Origin: Aegilops tauschii subsp. strangulata
Taxonomy: Eukaryota; Streptophyta; Magnoliopsida; Poales; Poaceae
Assembly (NCBI RefSeq): GCF_002575655.3
Contig: NC_053040.3
Location: 459,840,780 to 459,904,779, forward strand
Direction: 5' to 3'
Length of the DNA stretch: 64,000 nucleotides
Both the position numbers and the translations under genes were made by a program. The notes below the pieces were generated by a model. The model was not told the DNA's origin. It saw nothing but the letters and a program-made list of their open reading frames with translations, and made no database searches. Shown in pieces: positions 1 through 11,758 of the stretch. Numbering within the stretch: the first letter of the stretch is position 1; each line of letters begins with the position of its first letter.

Positions 1-488
1 GATTCGACACAAGGGGAGCCAAAGAATATTCTCAAGTATTAGCAGTTGAGTTGTCAATTCAACCACACCTGGATAACTTAGTATCTGCAGCAAAGTATTT
101 AGTAGCAAAGTAATATGGAAGTAACGGTAACAGTAGCAAAAGTAATATTTTTGGGTTTTGTAGTGATTGTAACAGTAGCAACGGAAAAGTAAATAAGCGA
201 AGAACAATATGTGAAAAGCTCGTAGGCATTGGATCGGTGATGGAGAATTATGCCAGATGCGGTTCATCATGTAACAATCATAACATAGGGTGACACAGAA
301 CTAGCTCCAATTCATCAATGTAATGTAGGCATGTATTCTGAATATAGTCATACGTGCTTATGGAAAAGAACTTGCATGACATCTTTTGTCCTACCCTCCC
401 GTGGCAGCGGGGTCCTAATGGAAACTAAGGGATATTAAGGCCTCCTTTTAATAGAGTACCGGACCAAAGCATTAACACATAGTGAATA
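1..488 (-). mobile_element. Gypsy LTR, WHAM-like, left piece
   Basis: This is one part of a Gypsy LTR read in antisense. It continues without loss at 9219 once the Angela-1 insertion and one copy of the 5-bp duplication are removed. The window edge cuts it, so the LTR end near the internal domain is missing. No coding sequence is present. WHAM is a name from memory; the sequence alone shows only an LTR-type segment ending in ACGTATCA at 10048. Confidence 0.75.
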
Positions 489-2197
489 TGTTGGTAATCG
501 TAGCATAATTTTAAAAATTTCCTACGCTCACCAAGATGCATCTATGGAGTATACTAGCAACGAGGGGAAAGGAGTGCATCTACATACCCTTGTAGATCGC
601 GAGCGGAAGCGTTCCAATGAACGTGGATGACGGAGTCGTACTCGCCGTGATCCAAATCACCGATGACCGAGTGCCGAACGGACGGCACCTCCGCGTTCAA
701 CACACGTACGGTGCAGCGACGTCTCCTCCTTCTTGATCCAGCAAGGGGGAAGGAGAGGTTGATGGAGATCCAGCAGCACGACGGCGTGGTGGTGGATGTA
801 GGGGGATGCCGGCAGGGCTTCGCCGAGCTTCTACGAGAGAGAGAGGTGTAGCAGGGGAGGATGGAGGCGCCCAAGCCTGAGATGTTGCTGCCCTCCCTCC
901 CCCCCTTTATATAGGCCCCCTGGGAGGGGGGGCGCCGGCCAAACCCATCTAGGGTGGGGGGCGGCGGCCAAGGGGGGTGCCTTGCCCCCCAAGGCAAGTG
1001 GGAAGCCCCCCCACCCTAGGGTTTCCAACCCTAGGCGCATGGGGGAGGCCCATGGGGGGGCGCCCAGCCCACTAGGGGCTGGTTCCCTTCCCACTTCAGC
1101 CCATGGGGTCCTCCGGGATAGGTGGCCCCACCCGGTGGACCCCCGGGACCCTTCCGGTGGTCCCGGTACAATACCGGTAACCTCCGAAACTTTCCCGGTG
1201 GCCGAAACTTGACTTCCTATATATAATTCTTCACCTCCGGACCATTCCGGAACTCCTCGTGACGTCCGGGATCTCATCCGGGACTCCGAACAACTTTCGG
1301 GTTTCCGCATACACATATCTCTACAACCCCAGCGTTACCGAACCTTAAGTGTGTAGACCCTACGGGTTCGGGAGACATGCAGACATGACCGAGACGCCTC
1401 TCCGGTCAATAACCAACAGCGGGATCTGGATACCCATGTTGGCTCCCACATGTTCCACGATGATCTCATCGGATGAATCACGATGTCGAGGATTCAATCA
1501 ATCCCGTATGCAATTCCATTTGTCAATCGGTATGTTACTTGCCCGAGATTCGATCGTCGGTATCCCAATACCTTGTTCAATCTCGTTTCCGGCAAGTCTC
1601 TTTACTCGTACCGCAATGCATGATCCCGTGACTAACGCCTTAGTCACATAGAGCTCATTATGATGATGCATTACCGAGTGGGCCCAGAGATACCTCTCCG
1701 TCACACGGAGTGACAAATCCCAGTCTCGATTTGTGCCAACCCAACAGACACTTTCGGACATACCCGTAGTGCACCTTTATAGTCACCCTGTTACGTTGTG
1801 ACGTTTGGCACACCCAAAGCACTCCTACGGTATCCGGGAGTTGCACGATCTCATGGTCTAAGGAAAAGATACTTGACATTGGAAAAGCTCTAGCAAACGA
1901 AACTACACGATCTTTTATGCTATGCTTAGGATTGGGTCTTGTCCATCACATCATTCTCCTAATGATGTGATCCCGTTATCAATGACATCCAATGTCCATA
2001 GTCAGGAAACCATGACTATCTGTTGATCAACGAGCTAGTCAATAGAGGCTTACTAGGGACACGTTGTGGTCTATGTATTCACACATGTATTACGATTTTC
2101 GGACAATACAATTATAGCATGAACAATAGACAATTACCATGAACAAAGAAATATAATAATAACCATTTATTATTGCCTCTAGGGCATATTTCCAACA
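489..2197 (-). repeat. 3' LTR of Angela-1
   Basis: A 1709-bp LTR that matches 7503-9213 almost base for base. It begins TGTTGG and ends CCAACA on the plus strand. The minus strand has a TATATAAA-type box near 905-912. Several short open frames occur in both LTR copies and in the Angela-2 LTRs, and are repeat sequence rather than genes. Confidence 0.95.
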
Positions 2198-2212
2198 GTC
2201 TCCCACTTGCAC
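2198..2212 (-). other. Polypurine tract of Angela-1
   Basis: On the minus strand this reads GTGCAAGTGGGAGAC and directly abuts the 3' LTR. This is the usual place of the primer for plus-strand DNA synthesis in an LTR retrotransposon. The identical string is found in Angela-2 at 18694-18708. Confidence 0.85.
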
Positions 2213-2229
2213 TAGAGTCAATAATCTAG

Positions 2230-5200
2230 TTACATTGTGATGAATCGAACACCCATTGCGTCCTGGTGTTGATCATGTTTTGCTCTAGGGAGAGGTTTAG
2301 TCAACGGATCTGCTACATTCAGGTCCGTATGTACTTTACAAATATCTATGTCTCCATTTTGAACACTTTCACGAATGGAGTTGAAGTGACGCTTGATATG
2401 CCTGGTCTTCCTGTGAAACCTGGGCTCCTTCGCAAGGGCAATAGCTCCAGTGTTGTCACAGAAGAGAGTCATCGGGCCCGACGCATTGGGAATCACCCCT
2501 AGGTCGGTAATGAACTCCTTCATCCAGACTGCTTCCTGTGCTGCCTCCGAGGCTGCCATGTACTCCGCTTCACATGTAGATCCCGCCACGACGCTTTGCT
2601 TGCAACTGCACCAGCTTACTGCTCCTCCATTCAAAATATACACGTATCCGGTTTGTGACTTCGAGTCATCCAGATCTGTGTCGAAGCTAGCGTCGACGTA
2701 ACCCTTTACGACGAGCTCTTCGTCACCTCCATAAACGAGAAACATATCCTTAGTCCTCTTCAGGTACTTGAGGATATTCTTGACCGCTGTCCAGTGTTCC
2801 ATGCCGGGATTACTTTGGTACCTTCCTACCAAACTTACGGCAAGGTTTACATCAGGTCTGGTACACAGCATGGCATACATAATAGACCCTATGGCCGAGG
2901 CATAGGGGATGACACTCATCTGTTCTCTATCGTCTGCCGTGGTCGGGCATTGAGCCGTGCTCAATTGCACACCTTGCAATACAGGCAAGAACCCCTTCTT
3001 GGACTGATCCATATTGAACTTCTTCAATATCTTGTCAAGGTATGTACTCTGTGAAAGACCAATGAGGCGTCTTGATCTATCTCTATAGATCTTGATGCCT
3101 AATATATATAAGCAGCTTCTCCAAGGTCCTTCATTGAAAAACACTTATTCAAATAGGCCTTTATACTTTCCAAGAATTCTATATCATTTCCCATCAATAA
3201 TATGTCATCCACATATAATATGAGAAATGCTACAGAGCTCCCACTCACTTTCTTGTAAACACAGGCTTCTCCATAAGTCTGTGTCAACCCAAACGCTTTG
3301 ATCATCTCATCAAAGCGAATGTTCCAACTCCGAGATGCTTGCACCAGCCCATAGATTGAGCGCTGGAGCTTGCATACTAGCATTCTTAGAATCGACAAAA
3401 CCTTCCGGCTGCATCATATACAACTCTTCCTTAAGGAAGCCGTTAAGGAATGCCGTTTTGACGTCCATCTGCCATATCTCATAATCATAGTATGCGGCAA
3501 TTGCCAACATGATTCGGACGGACTTCAGCTTCGCTACGGGTGAGAAAGTCTCATGGTAGTCAACTCCTTGAACTTGTCGATAACCCTTAGCGACAAGTCG
3601 AGCTTTGTAGATGGTCACATTACCATCCGCGTCCGTCTTCTTCTTAAAGATCCATTTGTTTTCTATGGCTCACCGATCATCGGGCAAGTCAGTCAAAGTC
3701 CATACTTCGTTTTCATACATGGATCCTATCTCGGATTTCATGGCTTCTAGCCATTTGTCGGAATCCGGCCCCGCCATCGCTTCTTCATAGTTCGAAGGTT
3801 CACCGTTGTCTAACAACATGATTTCCAGGACAGGGTTGCCGTACCACTCTGGTGCGGAACGTGTCCTTGTGGACCTACGAAGTTCAGTAGTAACTTGATC
3901 CGAAGCTTCAAGATCATCATCATTAACTTCCTCCCCAGTCGGTGTAGGCACCAAAGGAACATCTTCCCGCGCTGCGCTACTTTCCGGTTCGGAAGGGGTG
4001 ACTATCACCTCATCAAGTTCCACTTTCCTCCCACTCATTTCTTTCGAGAGAAACTCCTTTTCTAGAAAGGACCCGTTCTTGGCAACGAAGATCTTGCCTT
4101 CGGATCTGAGGTAGAAGGTATACCCAATAGTTTCCTTAGGGTATCCTATGAAGACGCATTTTTCCGACTTGGGTTCGAGCTTTTCAGGTTGAAGTTTCTT
4201 GACATAAGCATCGCATCCCCAAACTATTAGAAACAACAGCTTAGGTTTCTTTCCAAACCATAATTCATACGGTGTCGTCTCAACGGATTTCGACGGAGCC
4301 CTATTTAAAGTGAATGCGGCAGTCTCTAAAGCATAGCCCCAAAATGACAGCGGTAATTCGGTAAGAGACATCATAGATCGCACCATATCCAATAGAGTGC
4401 GATTACGACGTTCGGACACACCGTTTCTCTGAGGTGTTCCAGGCGGCGTGAGTTGTGAAACTATTCCACATTTCCTTAAGTGTGTACCAAACTCGTGACT
4501 TAAATATTCTCCACCACGATCTGATCGTAAGAATTTTATTTTCCTGTCACGTTGATTCTCAACCTCACTCTGAAATTCCTTGAACTTTTCAAAGGTTTCA
4601 GACTTGTGTTTCATTAGGTAGACATACCCATATCTACTTAAATCATCAGTGAGAGTTAGAACATAACGATATCCTCTGCGAGCCTCAACACTCATTGGAC
4701 CGCACACATCGGTATGTATGATTTCCAATAAGTTGGTTGCTCGCTCCATTGTTCCGGAGAACGGAGTCTTGGTCATCTTACCCATGAGGCATGGTTCGCA
4801 CGTGTCAAATGATTCGTAATCAAGAGACTCCAAAAGTCCATCTGCATGGAGCTTCTTCATGCGCTTGACACCAATGTGACCAAGGCGGTAGTGCCACAAG
4901 TATGTGGGACTATCGTTATCAACTTTACATCTTTTGGTATTCACACTATGAATATGTGTAACATCACGTTCGAGATTCATCAAGAATAAATCATCAACCA
5001 GCGGGGCATGACCATAAAACATATCTCTCAAATAAATAGAACAACCATTATTCTCGGATTTAAATGAGTAGCCATCTCGAATTAAGCGAGATCCAGATAC
5101 AATGTTCATGCTCAAAGCTGGCACTAAATAACAATTATTGAGGTTTAAAACTAATCCCGTGGGTAGATGCAGAGGTAGCGTGCCGACGGCGATCACATCG

Positions 5201-6207
5201 ACCTTGGAACCATTCCCAACGCGCATCATCACCTCGTCCTTCGCCAGTCTCCGTTTATTCCGTAGTTCCTGTTTTGAGTTACAAATATGAGCAACCGCAC
5301 CGGTATCAAATACCCAGGAGCTACTACGAGTACTGGTAAGGTACACATCAATTACATGTATATCACATATACCTTTGGTGTTGCCGGCCTTCTTGTCCGC
5401 TAAGTATTTGGGGCAGTTCCGCTTCCAGTGACCACTTCCCTTGCAATAAAAGCACTCTGTCTCAGGCTTGGGTCCATTCCTTGGCTTCTTCCCGGCAACT
5501 GGCTTACCGGGCGCGACAACTCCCTTGCCGTCCTTCTTGAAGTTCTTCTTACCCTTGCCCTTCTTGAACTTAGTGGTTTTATTCACCATCAACACTTGAT
5601 GTTCTTTTCTGATCTCCACCTCCGCTGATTTCAGCATTGAATATATCTCAGGAATGGTCTTTTCCATCCCCTGCATATTGAAGTTCATCACAAAGCTCTT
5701 GTAGCTTGGTGGAAGCGACTGAAGGATTCTGTCAATGACCGCGTCATCCGGGAGATTAACTCCTAGCTGAGTCAAGCGGTTGTGCAACCCAGACATTCTG
5801 AGTATGTGCTCACTTACAGAACTATTTTCCTCCATTTTATAGCTGAAGAACTTGTCGGAGACTTCATATCTCTCGACCCGGGCATGAGCTTGGAAAACCA
5901 ATTTCAGCTCCTCGAACATCTCATATGCTCCATGTTTCTCAAAACGCTTTTGGAGACCCGGTTCTAAGCTGTAAAGCATGCCGCACTGAACGAGGGAGTA
6001 ATCATCAGCACGCTGCTGCCAAGCGTTCATAACGTCTTGGTTCTCTGGGATTGGTGCATCACCTAGCGGTGCTTCTAAGACATAATCTTTCTTGGCTACT
6101 ATGAGGATGATCCTCAGGTTCCGGACCCAGTCCGTATAGTTGCTGCCATCATCTTTCAGCTTGGTTTTCTCTAGGAACACGTTGAAATTGAGGACAACGT
6201 TGGCCAT
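2230..6207 (-). pseudogene. Angela-1 gag-pol polyprotein, broken
   Basis: This is a single ancestral polyprotein frame read from 6207 down to 2230. The order gag, protease, integrase, RT, RNase H is that of Copia. Comparison with Angela-2 shows three breaks. An Arg CGA codon has become TGA at 3670-3672, a transition at a CpG site. A 5-bp deletion near 3378 shifts frame in RT. A 2-bp expansion of a TA run near 3105 shifts it again. RT therefore lies in three fragments (3310-3618, 3099-3398, then 2230-3144). The YVDD catalytic motif is in the middle fragment. The last fragment holds the end of RT and RNase H. None of the breaks coincides with the lesions of Angela-2. Confidence 0.92.
3670..6207 (-). 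CDS. Angela-1 Gag-protease-integrase open frame (845 codons)
   Basis: This is the longest open part of the Angela-1 polyprotein. The start is the ATG at 6205-6207, shared with Angela-2 at 14794. The order is: a Copia Gag region; a lysine-rich stretch; a CCHC zinc knuckle (CFYCKGSGHWKRNC, around residue 250); an aspartic protease core with FDTGA; an integrase HHCC zinc site (H..H then CEPC); an integrase core with conserved acidic residues (HTDVCGP, RNGVSE); and the first residues of RT. The frame ends at the premature TGA described for the whole gene. The product could still be a Gag particle protein with protease and integrase, but no complete RT can follow. Confidence 0.85.
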   Translation of the reverse strand: MANVVLNFNVFLEKTKLKDDGSNYTDWVRNLRIILIVAKKDYVLEAPLGDAPIPENQDVMNAWQQRADDYSLVQCGMLYSLEPGLQKRFEKHGAYEMFEELKLVFQAHARVERYEVSDKFFSYKMEENSSVSEHILRMSGLHNRLTQLGVNLPDDAVIDRILQSLPPSYKSFVMNFNMQGMEKTIPEIYSMLKSAEVEIRKEHQVLMVNKTTKFKKGKGKKNFKKDGKGVVAPGKPVAGKKPRNGPKPETECFYCKGSGHWKRNCPKYLADKKAGNTKGICDIHVIDVYLTSTRSSSWVFDTGAVAHICNSKQELRNKRRLAKDEVMMRVGNGSKVDVIAVGTLPLHLPTGLVLNLNNCYLVPALSMNIVSGSRLIRDGYSFKSENNGCSIYLRDMFYGHAPLVDDLFLMNLERDVTHIHSVNTKRCKVDNDSPTYLWHYRLGHIGVKRMKKLHADGLLESLDYESFDTCEPCLMGKMTKTPFSGTMERATNLLEIIHTDVCGPMSVEARRGYRYVLTLTDDLSRYGYVYLMKHKSETFEKFKEFQSEVENQRDRKIKFLRSDRGGEYLSHEFGTHLRKCGIVSQLTPPGTPQRNGVSERRNRTLLDMVRSMMSLTELPLSFWGYALETAAFTLNRAPSKSVETTPYELWFGKKPKLLFLIVWGCDAYVKKLQPEKLEPKSEKCVFIGYPKETIGYTFYLRSEGKIFVAKNGSFLEKEFLSKEMSGRKVELDEVIVTPSEPESSAAREDVPLVPTPTGEEVNDDDLEASDQVTTELRRSTRTRSAPEWYGNPVLEIMLLDNGEPSNYEEAMAGPDSDKWLEAMKSEIGSMYENEVWTLTDLPDDR

Positions 6208-7487
6208 TTGATCTACAAGACATAGTGTAAATATTTTAGACTAAGTTCATGATAATTAAGTTCATCTAATCAAATTACTCAATGAACTCCCACTCAGATA
6301 GACATCCCTCTAGTCATCTAAGTGAAACATGATCCGAGTTAACTAGGCCGTGTCCGATCATCACGTGAGACGGACTAGTCAAGATTGGTGAACATCTCCA
6401 TGTTGATCGTATCTTCTATACGACTCATGCTCGACCTTCCGGTCCTCCGTGTTCCGAGGCCATGTTTGTACATGCTAGGCTCGTCAAGTCAACCTAAGTG
6501 TATTGCATGTGTTCCGAGGCCATGTCTGTACATGCTAGGCTCGTCAACACCCGTTGTATGCGAACGTTAGAATCTATCACACCCGATCATCACGTGGTGC
6601 TTCGAAACAACGAACCTTCGCAATGGTGCACAGTTAGGGTGAACACTTTCTTGAAATTATCATAAGGGATCATCTTACTTACTACCGTCGTTCTAAGCAA
6701 ATAAGATGCAAAAACCTGATAAACATCACATGCAATCAAATAGTGACATGATATGGCCAATATCATCATGCTCCTTTGATCTCCATCTTCGGGGCACCAT
6801 GATCATCTTCGTCACCGGCATGACACCATGATCTCCATCATTGTGTCTTCATGAAGTCGTCACGCCAACGATTACTTCTACTTCTATGGCTAATGCGTTT
6901 AGCAACAAAGTAAAGTAATTTACATGGCGTTATTAATGACACGCAGGTCATACAAAATAATAAAGACAACTCCTATGGCTCCTGCCGGTTGTCATACTCA
7001 TCGACATGCAAGTCGTGATTCCTATTACAAGAATATGATCAATCTCATACATCACATATATCATTCATCACATCTTCTGGCCATATCACATCACATAGCA
7101 CTTGCTGCAAAAACAAGTTAGACGTCCTCTAATAGTTGTTGCAAGTTTTTACGTGGTTTGTAGGTTTCTAGCAAGAACGTTTCTTACCTACGTATGACCA
7201 CAACGTGATTTGCCAATTTCTATTTACCCTTCATAAGGACCCTTTTCATCGAATCCGTTCCGACTAAAGTAGGAGAGACAGACACCCGCTAGCCACCTTA
7301 TGCATCTAGTGCATGTCAGTCGGTGGAACCTGTCTCACGTAAGCGTACGTGTAAGGTCGGTCCGGGCCGCTTCATCCTACAATACTGTCGAAACAAGAAA
7401 AGACTAGTAGCGGCAAGAAGAATTGGCAACATCAACGCCCACAACTGCTTTGTGTTCTACTCGTGCATAGTAACTACGCATAGGCCA
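6208..7487 (-). other. Angela-1 untranslated leader
   Basis: About 1.28 kb lies between the PBS and the gag ATG. No frame here resembles a protein, and Angela-2 (13496-14793) has the same leader. It contains two copies of a 39-bp segment at 6449-6487 and 6509-6547, period 60, starting GTGTTCCGAGGCCATG. A dimerisation or packaging role is conceivable but is inference only. Confidence 0.7.
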
Positions 7488-7501
7488 GGCTCATGATGCC
7501 A
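7488..7501 (-). other. Primer binding site of Angela-1 (variant)
   Basis: On the minus strand it reads TGGCATCATGAGCC, one base inside the 5' LTR. The usual initiator-Met PBS of this lineage reads TGGTATCAGAGCC, as seen in the WIS-like element at 56380-56392. The Angela version has a T-to-C change and one extra T. Angela-2 has the same variant at 13482-13495. Confidence 0.8.
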
Positions 7502-7502
7502 C

Positions 7503-9213
7503 TGTTGGTAATCGTAGCATAATTTTAAAAATTTCCTACGCTCACCAAGATGCATCTATGGAGTATACTAGCAACGAGGGGAAAGGAGTGCATCTACATA
7601 CCCTTGTAGATCGCGAGCGGAAGCGTTCCAATGAACGTGGATGACGGAGTCGTACTCGCCGTGATCCAAATCACCGATGACCGAGTGCCGAACGGACGGC
7701 ACCTCCGCGTTCAACACACGTACGGTGCAGCGACGTCTCCTCCTTCTTGATCCAGCAAGGGGGAAGGAGAGGTTGATGGAGATCCAGCAGCACGACAGTG
7801 TGGTGGTGAATGTAGCGGGATGCCGGCAGGGCTTCGCCGAGCTTCTACGAGAGAGAGAGAGGTGTAGCAGGGGAGGAGGGAGGCGCCCAAGGCTGAGATG
7901 GTGCTGGCCTCCCTCCCCCCCATTATATAGGCCCCCTGGGAGGGGGGGCGCCGGCCAAACCCATCTAGGGTGGGGGCGGCGGCCAAGGGGGGTGCCTTGC
8001 CCCCCAAGGCAAGTGGGAAGCCCCCCCACCCTAGGGTTTCCAACCCTAGGCGCATGGGGGGAGGCCCATGGGGGGGCGCCCAGCCCACTAGGGGCTGGTT
8101 ACCTTCCCACTTCAGCCCACGGGGCCCTCCGGGATAGGTGGCCCCACCCGGTGGACCCCCGGGACCCTTCCGGTGGTCCCGGTACAATACCGTTAACCCC
8201 CGAAACTTTCCCGGTGGCCGAAACTTGACTTCCTATATATAATTGTTCACCTCCGGACCATTCCGGAACTCTTCGTGACGTCCGGGATCTCATCCGGGAC
8301 TCCGAACAACTTTCGGGTTTCCGCATACACATATCTCTACAACCCCAGCGTTACCGAACCTTAAGTGTGTAGACCCTACGGGTTCGGGAGACATGCAGAC
8401 ATGACCGAGACGCCTCTCCGGTCAATAACCAACAGCGGGATCTGGATACCCATGTTGGCTCCCACATGTTCCATGATGATCTCATCGGATGAACCACGAT
8501 GTCGAGGATTCAATCAATCCCGTATGCAATTCCCTTTGTCAATCGGTATGTTACTTGCCCGAGATTCGATCGTCGGTATCCCAATACCTTGTTCAATCTC
8601 GTTTCCGGCAAGTCTCTTTACTCATACCGCAATGCATGATCCCGTGACTAACGCCTTAGTCACATAGAGCTCATTATGATGATGCATTACCGAGTGGGCC
8701 CAGAGATACCTCTCCGTCACACGGAGTGACAAATCCCTGTCTCGATCCGTGCCAACCCAACAGACACTTTCGGACATACCCGTAGTGCACCTTTATAGTC
8801 ACCCAGTTACGTTGTGACGTTTGGCACACCCAAAGCACTCCTACGGTATCTGGGAGTTGCACGATCTCATGGTCTAAGGAAAAGATACTTGACATTGGAA
8901 AAGCTCTAGCAAACGAAACTACACGATCTTTTATGCTATGCTTAGGATTGGGTCTTGTCCATCACATCATTCTCCTAATGATGTGATCCCGTTATCAATG
9001 ACATCCAATGTCCATAGTCAGGAAACCATGACTATCTGTTGATCAACGAGCTAGTCAATAGAGGCTTACTAGGGACACGTTGTGGTCTATGTATTCACAC
9101 ATGTATTACGATTTTCGAACAATACAATTATAGCATGAACAATAGACAATTGCCATGAACAAAGAAATATAATAATAACCATTTATTATTGCCTCTAGGG
9201 CATATTTCCAACA
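7503..9213 (-). repeat. 5' LTR of Angela-1
   Basis: A 1711-bp LTR, nearly identical to 489-2197. As the upstream LTR on the minus strand, it would supply the promoter. The minus strand reads GCCTATATAATGGGG near 7922-7934, a TATA box slightly altered from the TATATAAAG of the other copies. Confidence 0.95.
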
Positions 9214-9218
9214 GAATA

Positions 9219-10048
9219 CATGAACTCCTCAAACTACGGTCATCACCGGGAGTGGTCCCGATTATTGTCACTTCGGGGTTGCCGGATCATATCACATAGT
9301 AGGTGACTATAGACTTGCAAGATAGGATCAAGAACTCACATTTCATGGAAACATAATAGGTTCAGATCTGAAATCATGGCACTCGGGCCCTAGTGACAAG
9401 CATTAAGCTTAGCAAAGTCATAGAAACATCAATCTCAGAACATAGTGGATACTAGGGATCAAACCCTAACAAAACTAACTCGATTACATGATAGATCTCA
9501 TCCAACCCATCACCGTCCAGCAAGCCTACGATGGAATTACTCACGCACGGCGGTGAGCATCATGAAATTGGTGATGGAGGATGGTTGATGATGACGACGG
9601 CGACGGATTCCCCTCTCCGGAGCCCCCAACGGACTCTAGATCAGCCCTCCCGAGAGGTTTTAGGGCTTGGCAGCGACTCCGTATCGTAAAATGCGATGAA
9701 TCCTTCTCTCTGATTTTTTTTCTCCCCGAAAGTGAATATATGGAGTTGGAGTTGAGGTCGGTGGAGCGTTAGGGGGCCCACGAGGCAGGGGGCGCGCCCC
9801 CACCCTCGTGGACAGGGTGTGGGCCCCCTGACGTGGATTCTTCTTCCAGTATTTTTAATATTTTCCAAAAATATGTTCCGTGGAGTTTCAGGTCATTCCG
9901 AGAACTTATGTTTCTGCACATAAATAACACCATGGAAAGTCTGCTGAAAACAGTGTCAGTCCGGGTTAGTTCCATTCAAATCATGCAAGTTAGAGTCCAA
10001 AACAAGGGAAAAAGTGTTTGGAAAAGTAGATACGACGGAGACGTATCA
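9219..10048 (-). mobile_element. Gypsy LTR, WHAM-like, right piece
   Basis: This continues the LTR at 1-488 after Angela-1. The first five bases of the join (9214-9218, GAATA) are the Angela-1 duplication. It ends at 10048 with ACGTATCA, the outer LTR end. The visible LTR is 1318 bp in total. Because its outer end faces right, the element body lies to the left of the window and the segment from 10049 is its insertion target. Confidence 0.8.
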
Positions 10049-10385
10049 GCCACCAAAAACCAATCGGGACCCTGTTCCGGCACCCTGCCGGAGGGGGAAT
10101 CCCTCACCGGTGGCCATTTTCATCATCCCAGCGCTCTCCATGATGAGGAGGGAGTAGTTCACCCTCGGGGCTGAGGGTATGTACCAGTAGCTATGTGTTT
10201 GATCTCTCTCTCTCTCTCTCTCTCGTGTTCTTGATTTGGCACGGTCTTGATGTATCGCGGGCTTTGCTATTATAGTTGGATCTTATGGTGTTTCTCCCCG
10301 TCTACTCTCTTGTAATGGATTGAGTTTTCACTTTGAAGTTGTCTTATCGGATTGAGTCTTTAAGGATTTGAGAACACTTGATGTA
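10049..10385 (+). mobile_element. Family-B Gypsy LTR, plus-strand copy, left part
   Basis: This aligns to the middle of the LTR at 25310-26976, read in the opposite direction. The first 0.43 kb of that LTR is missing because the WHAM-like element inserted at 10048/10049. It contains a CT dinucleotide run at about 10202-10224. The sequence continues exactly at 26982. Confidence 0.85.
10202..10224. repeat. CT dinucleotide microsatellite
   Basis: About eleven CT units inside a family-B LTR. The matching place in other copies of this LTR has far fewer units, so the run expanded in this copy. Confidence 0.85.
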
Positions 10386-11758
10386 TGATGTCTACTACGC
10401 AACCTTCTTCTTGTAGATGTTGTTGGGCCTCCAAATGCAGATGTTTGTAGGACAGTAGCAAATTTCCCTCAAGTGGATGACCTAAGGTTTATCAATCCGT
10501 GGGAGGCGTAGGACTCTCTCAAACAACCCTGCAACCAAATAACAAAGAGTCTCTTGTGTCCCCAACACACCCAATACAATGGTAAATTGTATAGGTGCAC
10601 TAGTTCGGCGAAGAGATGGTGATACAAGTGCAATATGGATGGTAGATATAGGTTTTTGTAATCTGAAAATATAAAAACGCAAGGTAACTAATGATAAAAG
10701 TGAGCACAAATGGTATTGCAATGCGTTGAAACAAGGCCTAGGGTTCATACTTTCACTAGTGCAAGTTCTCTCAACAATAATAACATAATTGGATCATATA
10801 ACTATCCCTCAACATGCAACAAAGAGTCACTCCAAAGTCACTAATAGCGGAGAACAAACGAAGAGATTATTGTAGGGTACAAAACCACCTCAAAGTTATT
10901 CTTTCTGATCGACCTATTCAAGAGTCCTTAGTAAAATAACACGAAGCTATTCTTTCCGTTCGATCTATCATAGAGTTCGTACTAGAATAACACCTTAAGA
11001 CACAAATCAACCAAAACCCTAATGTCACCTAGATACTCCAATGTCACCTCAAGTATCTGTGGGTATGATTATACGATATGCATCACACAATCTCAGATTC
11101 ATCTATTCAACCAACACAAAGAACTTCAAAGAGTGCCCCAAAGTTTCTACCGGAGAGTCAAGACGAAAACGTGTGCCAACCCCTATGCATAGGTTCATGG
11201 GCAGAACCTGCAAGTTGATCACCAAAACATACATCAAGTGGATCACGTGATATCCCATTGTCACCACAGATAAGCACGGCAAGACATACATCAAGTGTTC
11301 TCAAATCCTTAAAGACTCAATCCGATAAGATAACTTCAAAGGGAAAACTCAATCCATTACAAGAGAGTAGAGGGGGAGAAACATCATAAGATCCAAATAT
11401 AGTAGCAAAGCTCACGATACATCAAGATCGTGTCGAATCAAGAACACGAGATAGAGAGATCAAACACATAGCTACTGGTACATACCCTCAGCCCCGAGGG
11501 TGAACTACTCCCTCCTCATCATGGAGAGCGCCAGGATGAGGAAGATGGCCACCGGTGAGGGATCCCCCCTCCGGCAGGGTGCCGAAACAGGGTCCCGATT
11601 GGTTTTTGGTGGCTACAGAGGCTTGCGGCGGCGGAACTCCCGATCTATCCTGTTCCCCGATGGTTTTAGGGTATATGGAGGTATATAGGCGAAAGAAGTC
11701 GGTAAGGGGAGCCATGAGGGGCCCACGAGGGTGGAGGGCGCGCCCGGGGGGTGGGCGC
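10386..11758 (-). repeat. 3' LTR of element B, first part
   Basis: It starts TGATGTCTACTACGC and matches 25310 onward closely. It is interrupted at 11758 by Angela-2 with duplication GGCGC. Confidence 0.9.

Larger units (their letters stand above)
489..9213 (-). mobile_element. Angela-1, full-length Copia LTR retrotransposon
   Basis: A complete 8725-bp element on the minus strand. It has two LTRs of about 1.71 kb with TGTTGG/CCAACA ends, an initiator-Met-type PBS next to the right LTR, a polypurine tract next to the left LTR, and gag, protease, integrase, reverse transcriptase and RNase H in Copia order. The target duplication GAATA lies at 484-488 and 9214-9218. The LTRs differ at only a handful of sites in the stretches compared, so insertion is recent. 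The polyprotein is broken (nonsense at 3670-3672, small indels near 3378 and 3105), so this copy cannot move on its own. It sits inside a WHAM-like LTR. Confidence 0.95.

Noticed and set aside
554..1316. Overlapping open frames of 60-160 codons on both strands in the Angela-1 LTR
   Set aside because: They recur at 7568-8332, 12624-13416 and 19574-20252, in every Angela LTR. They reflect GC-rich LTR sequence and are not genes.
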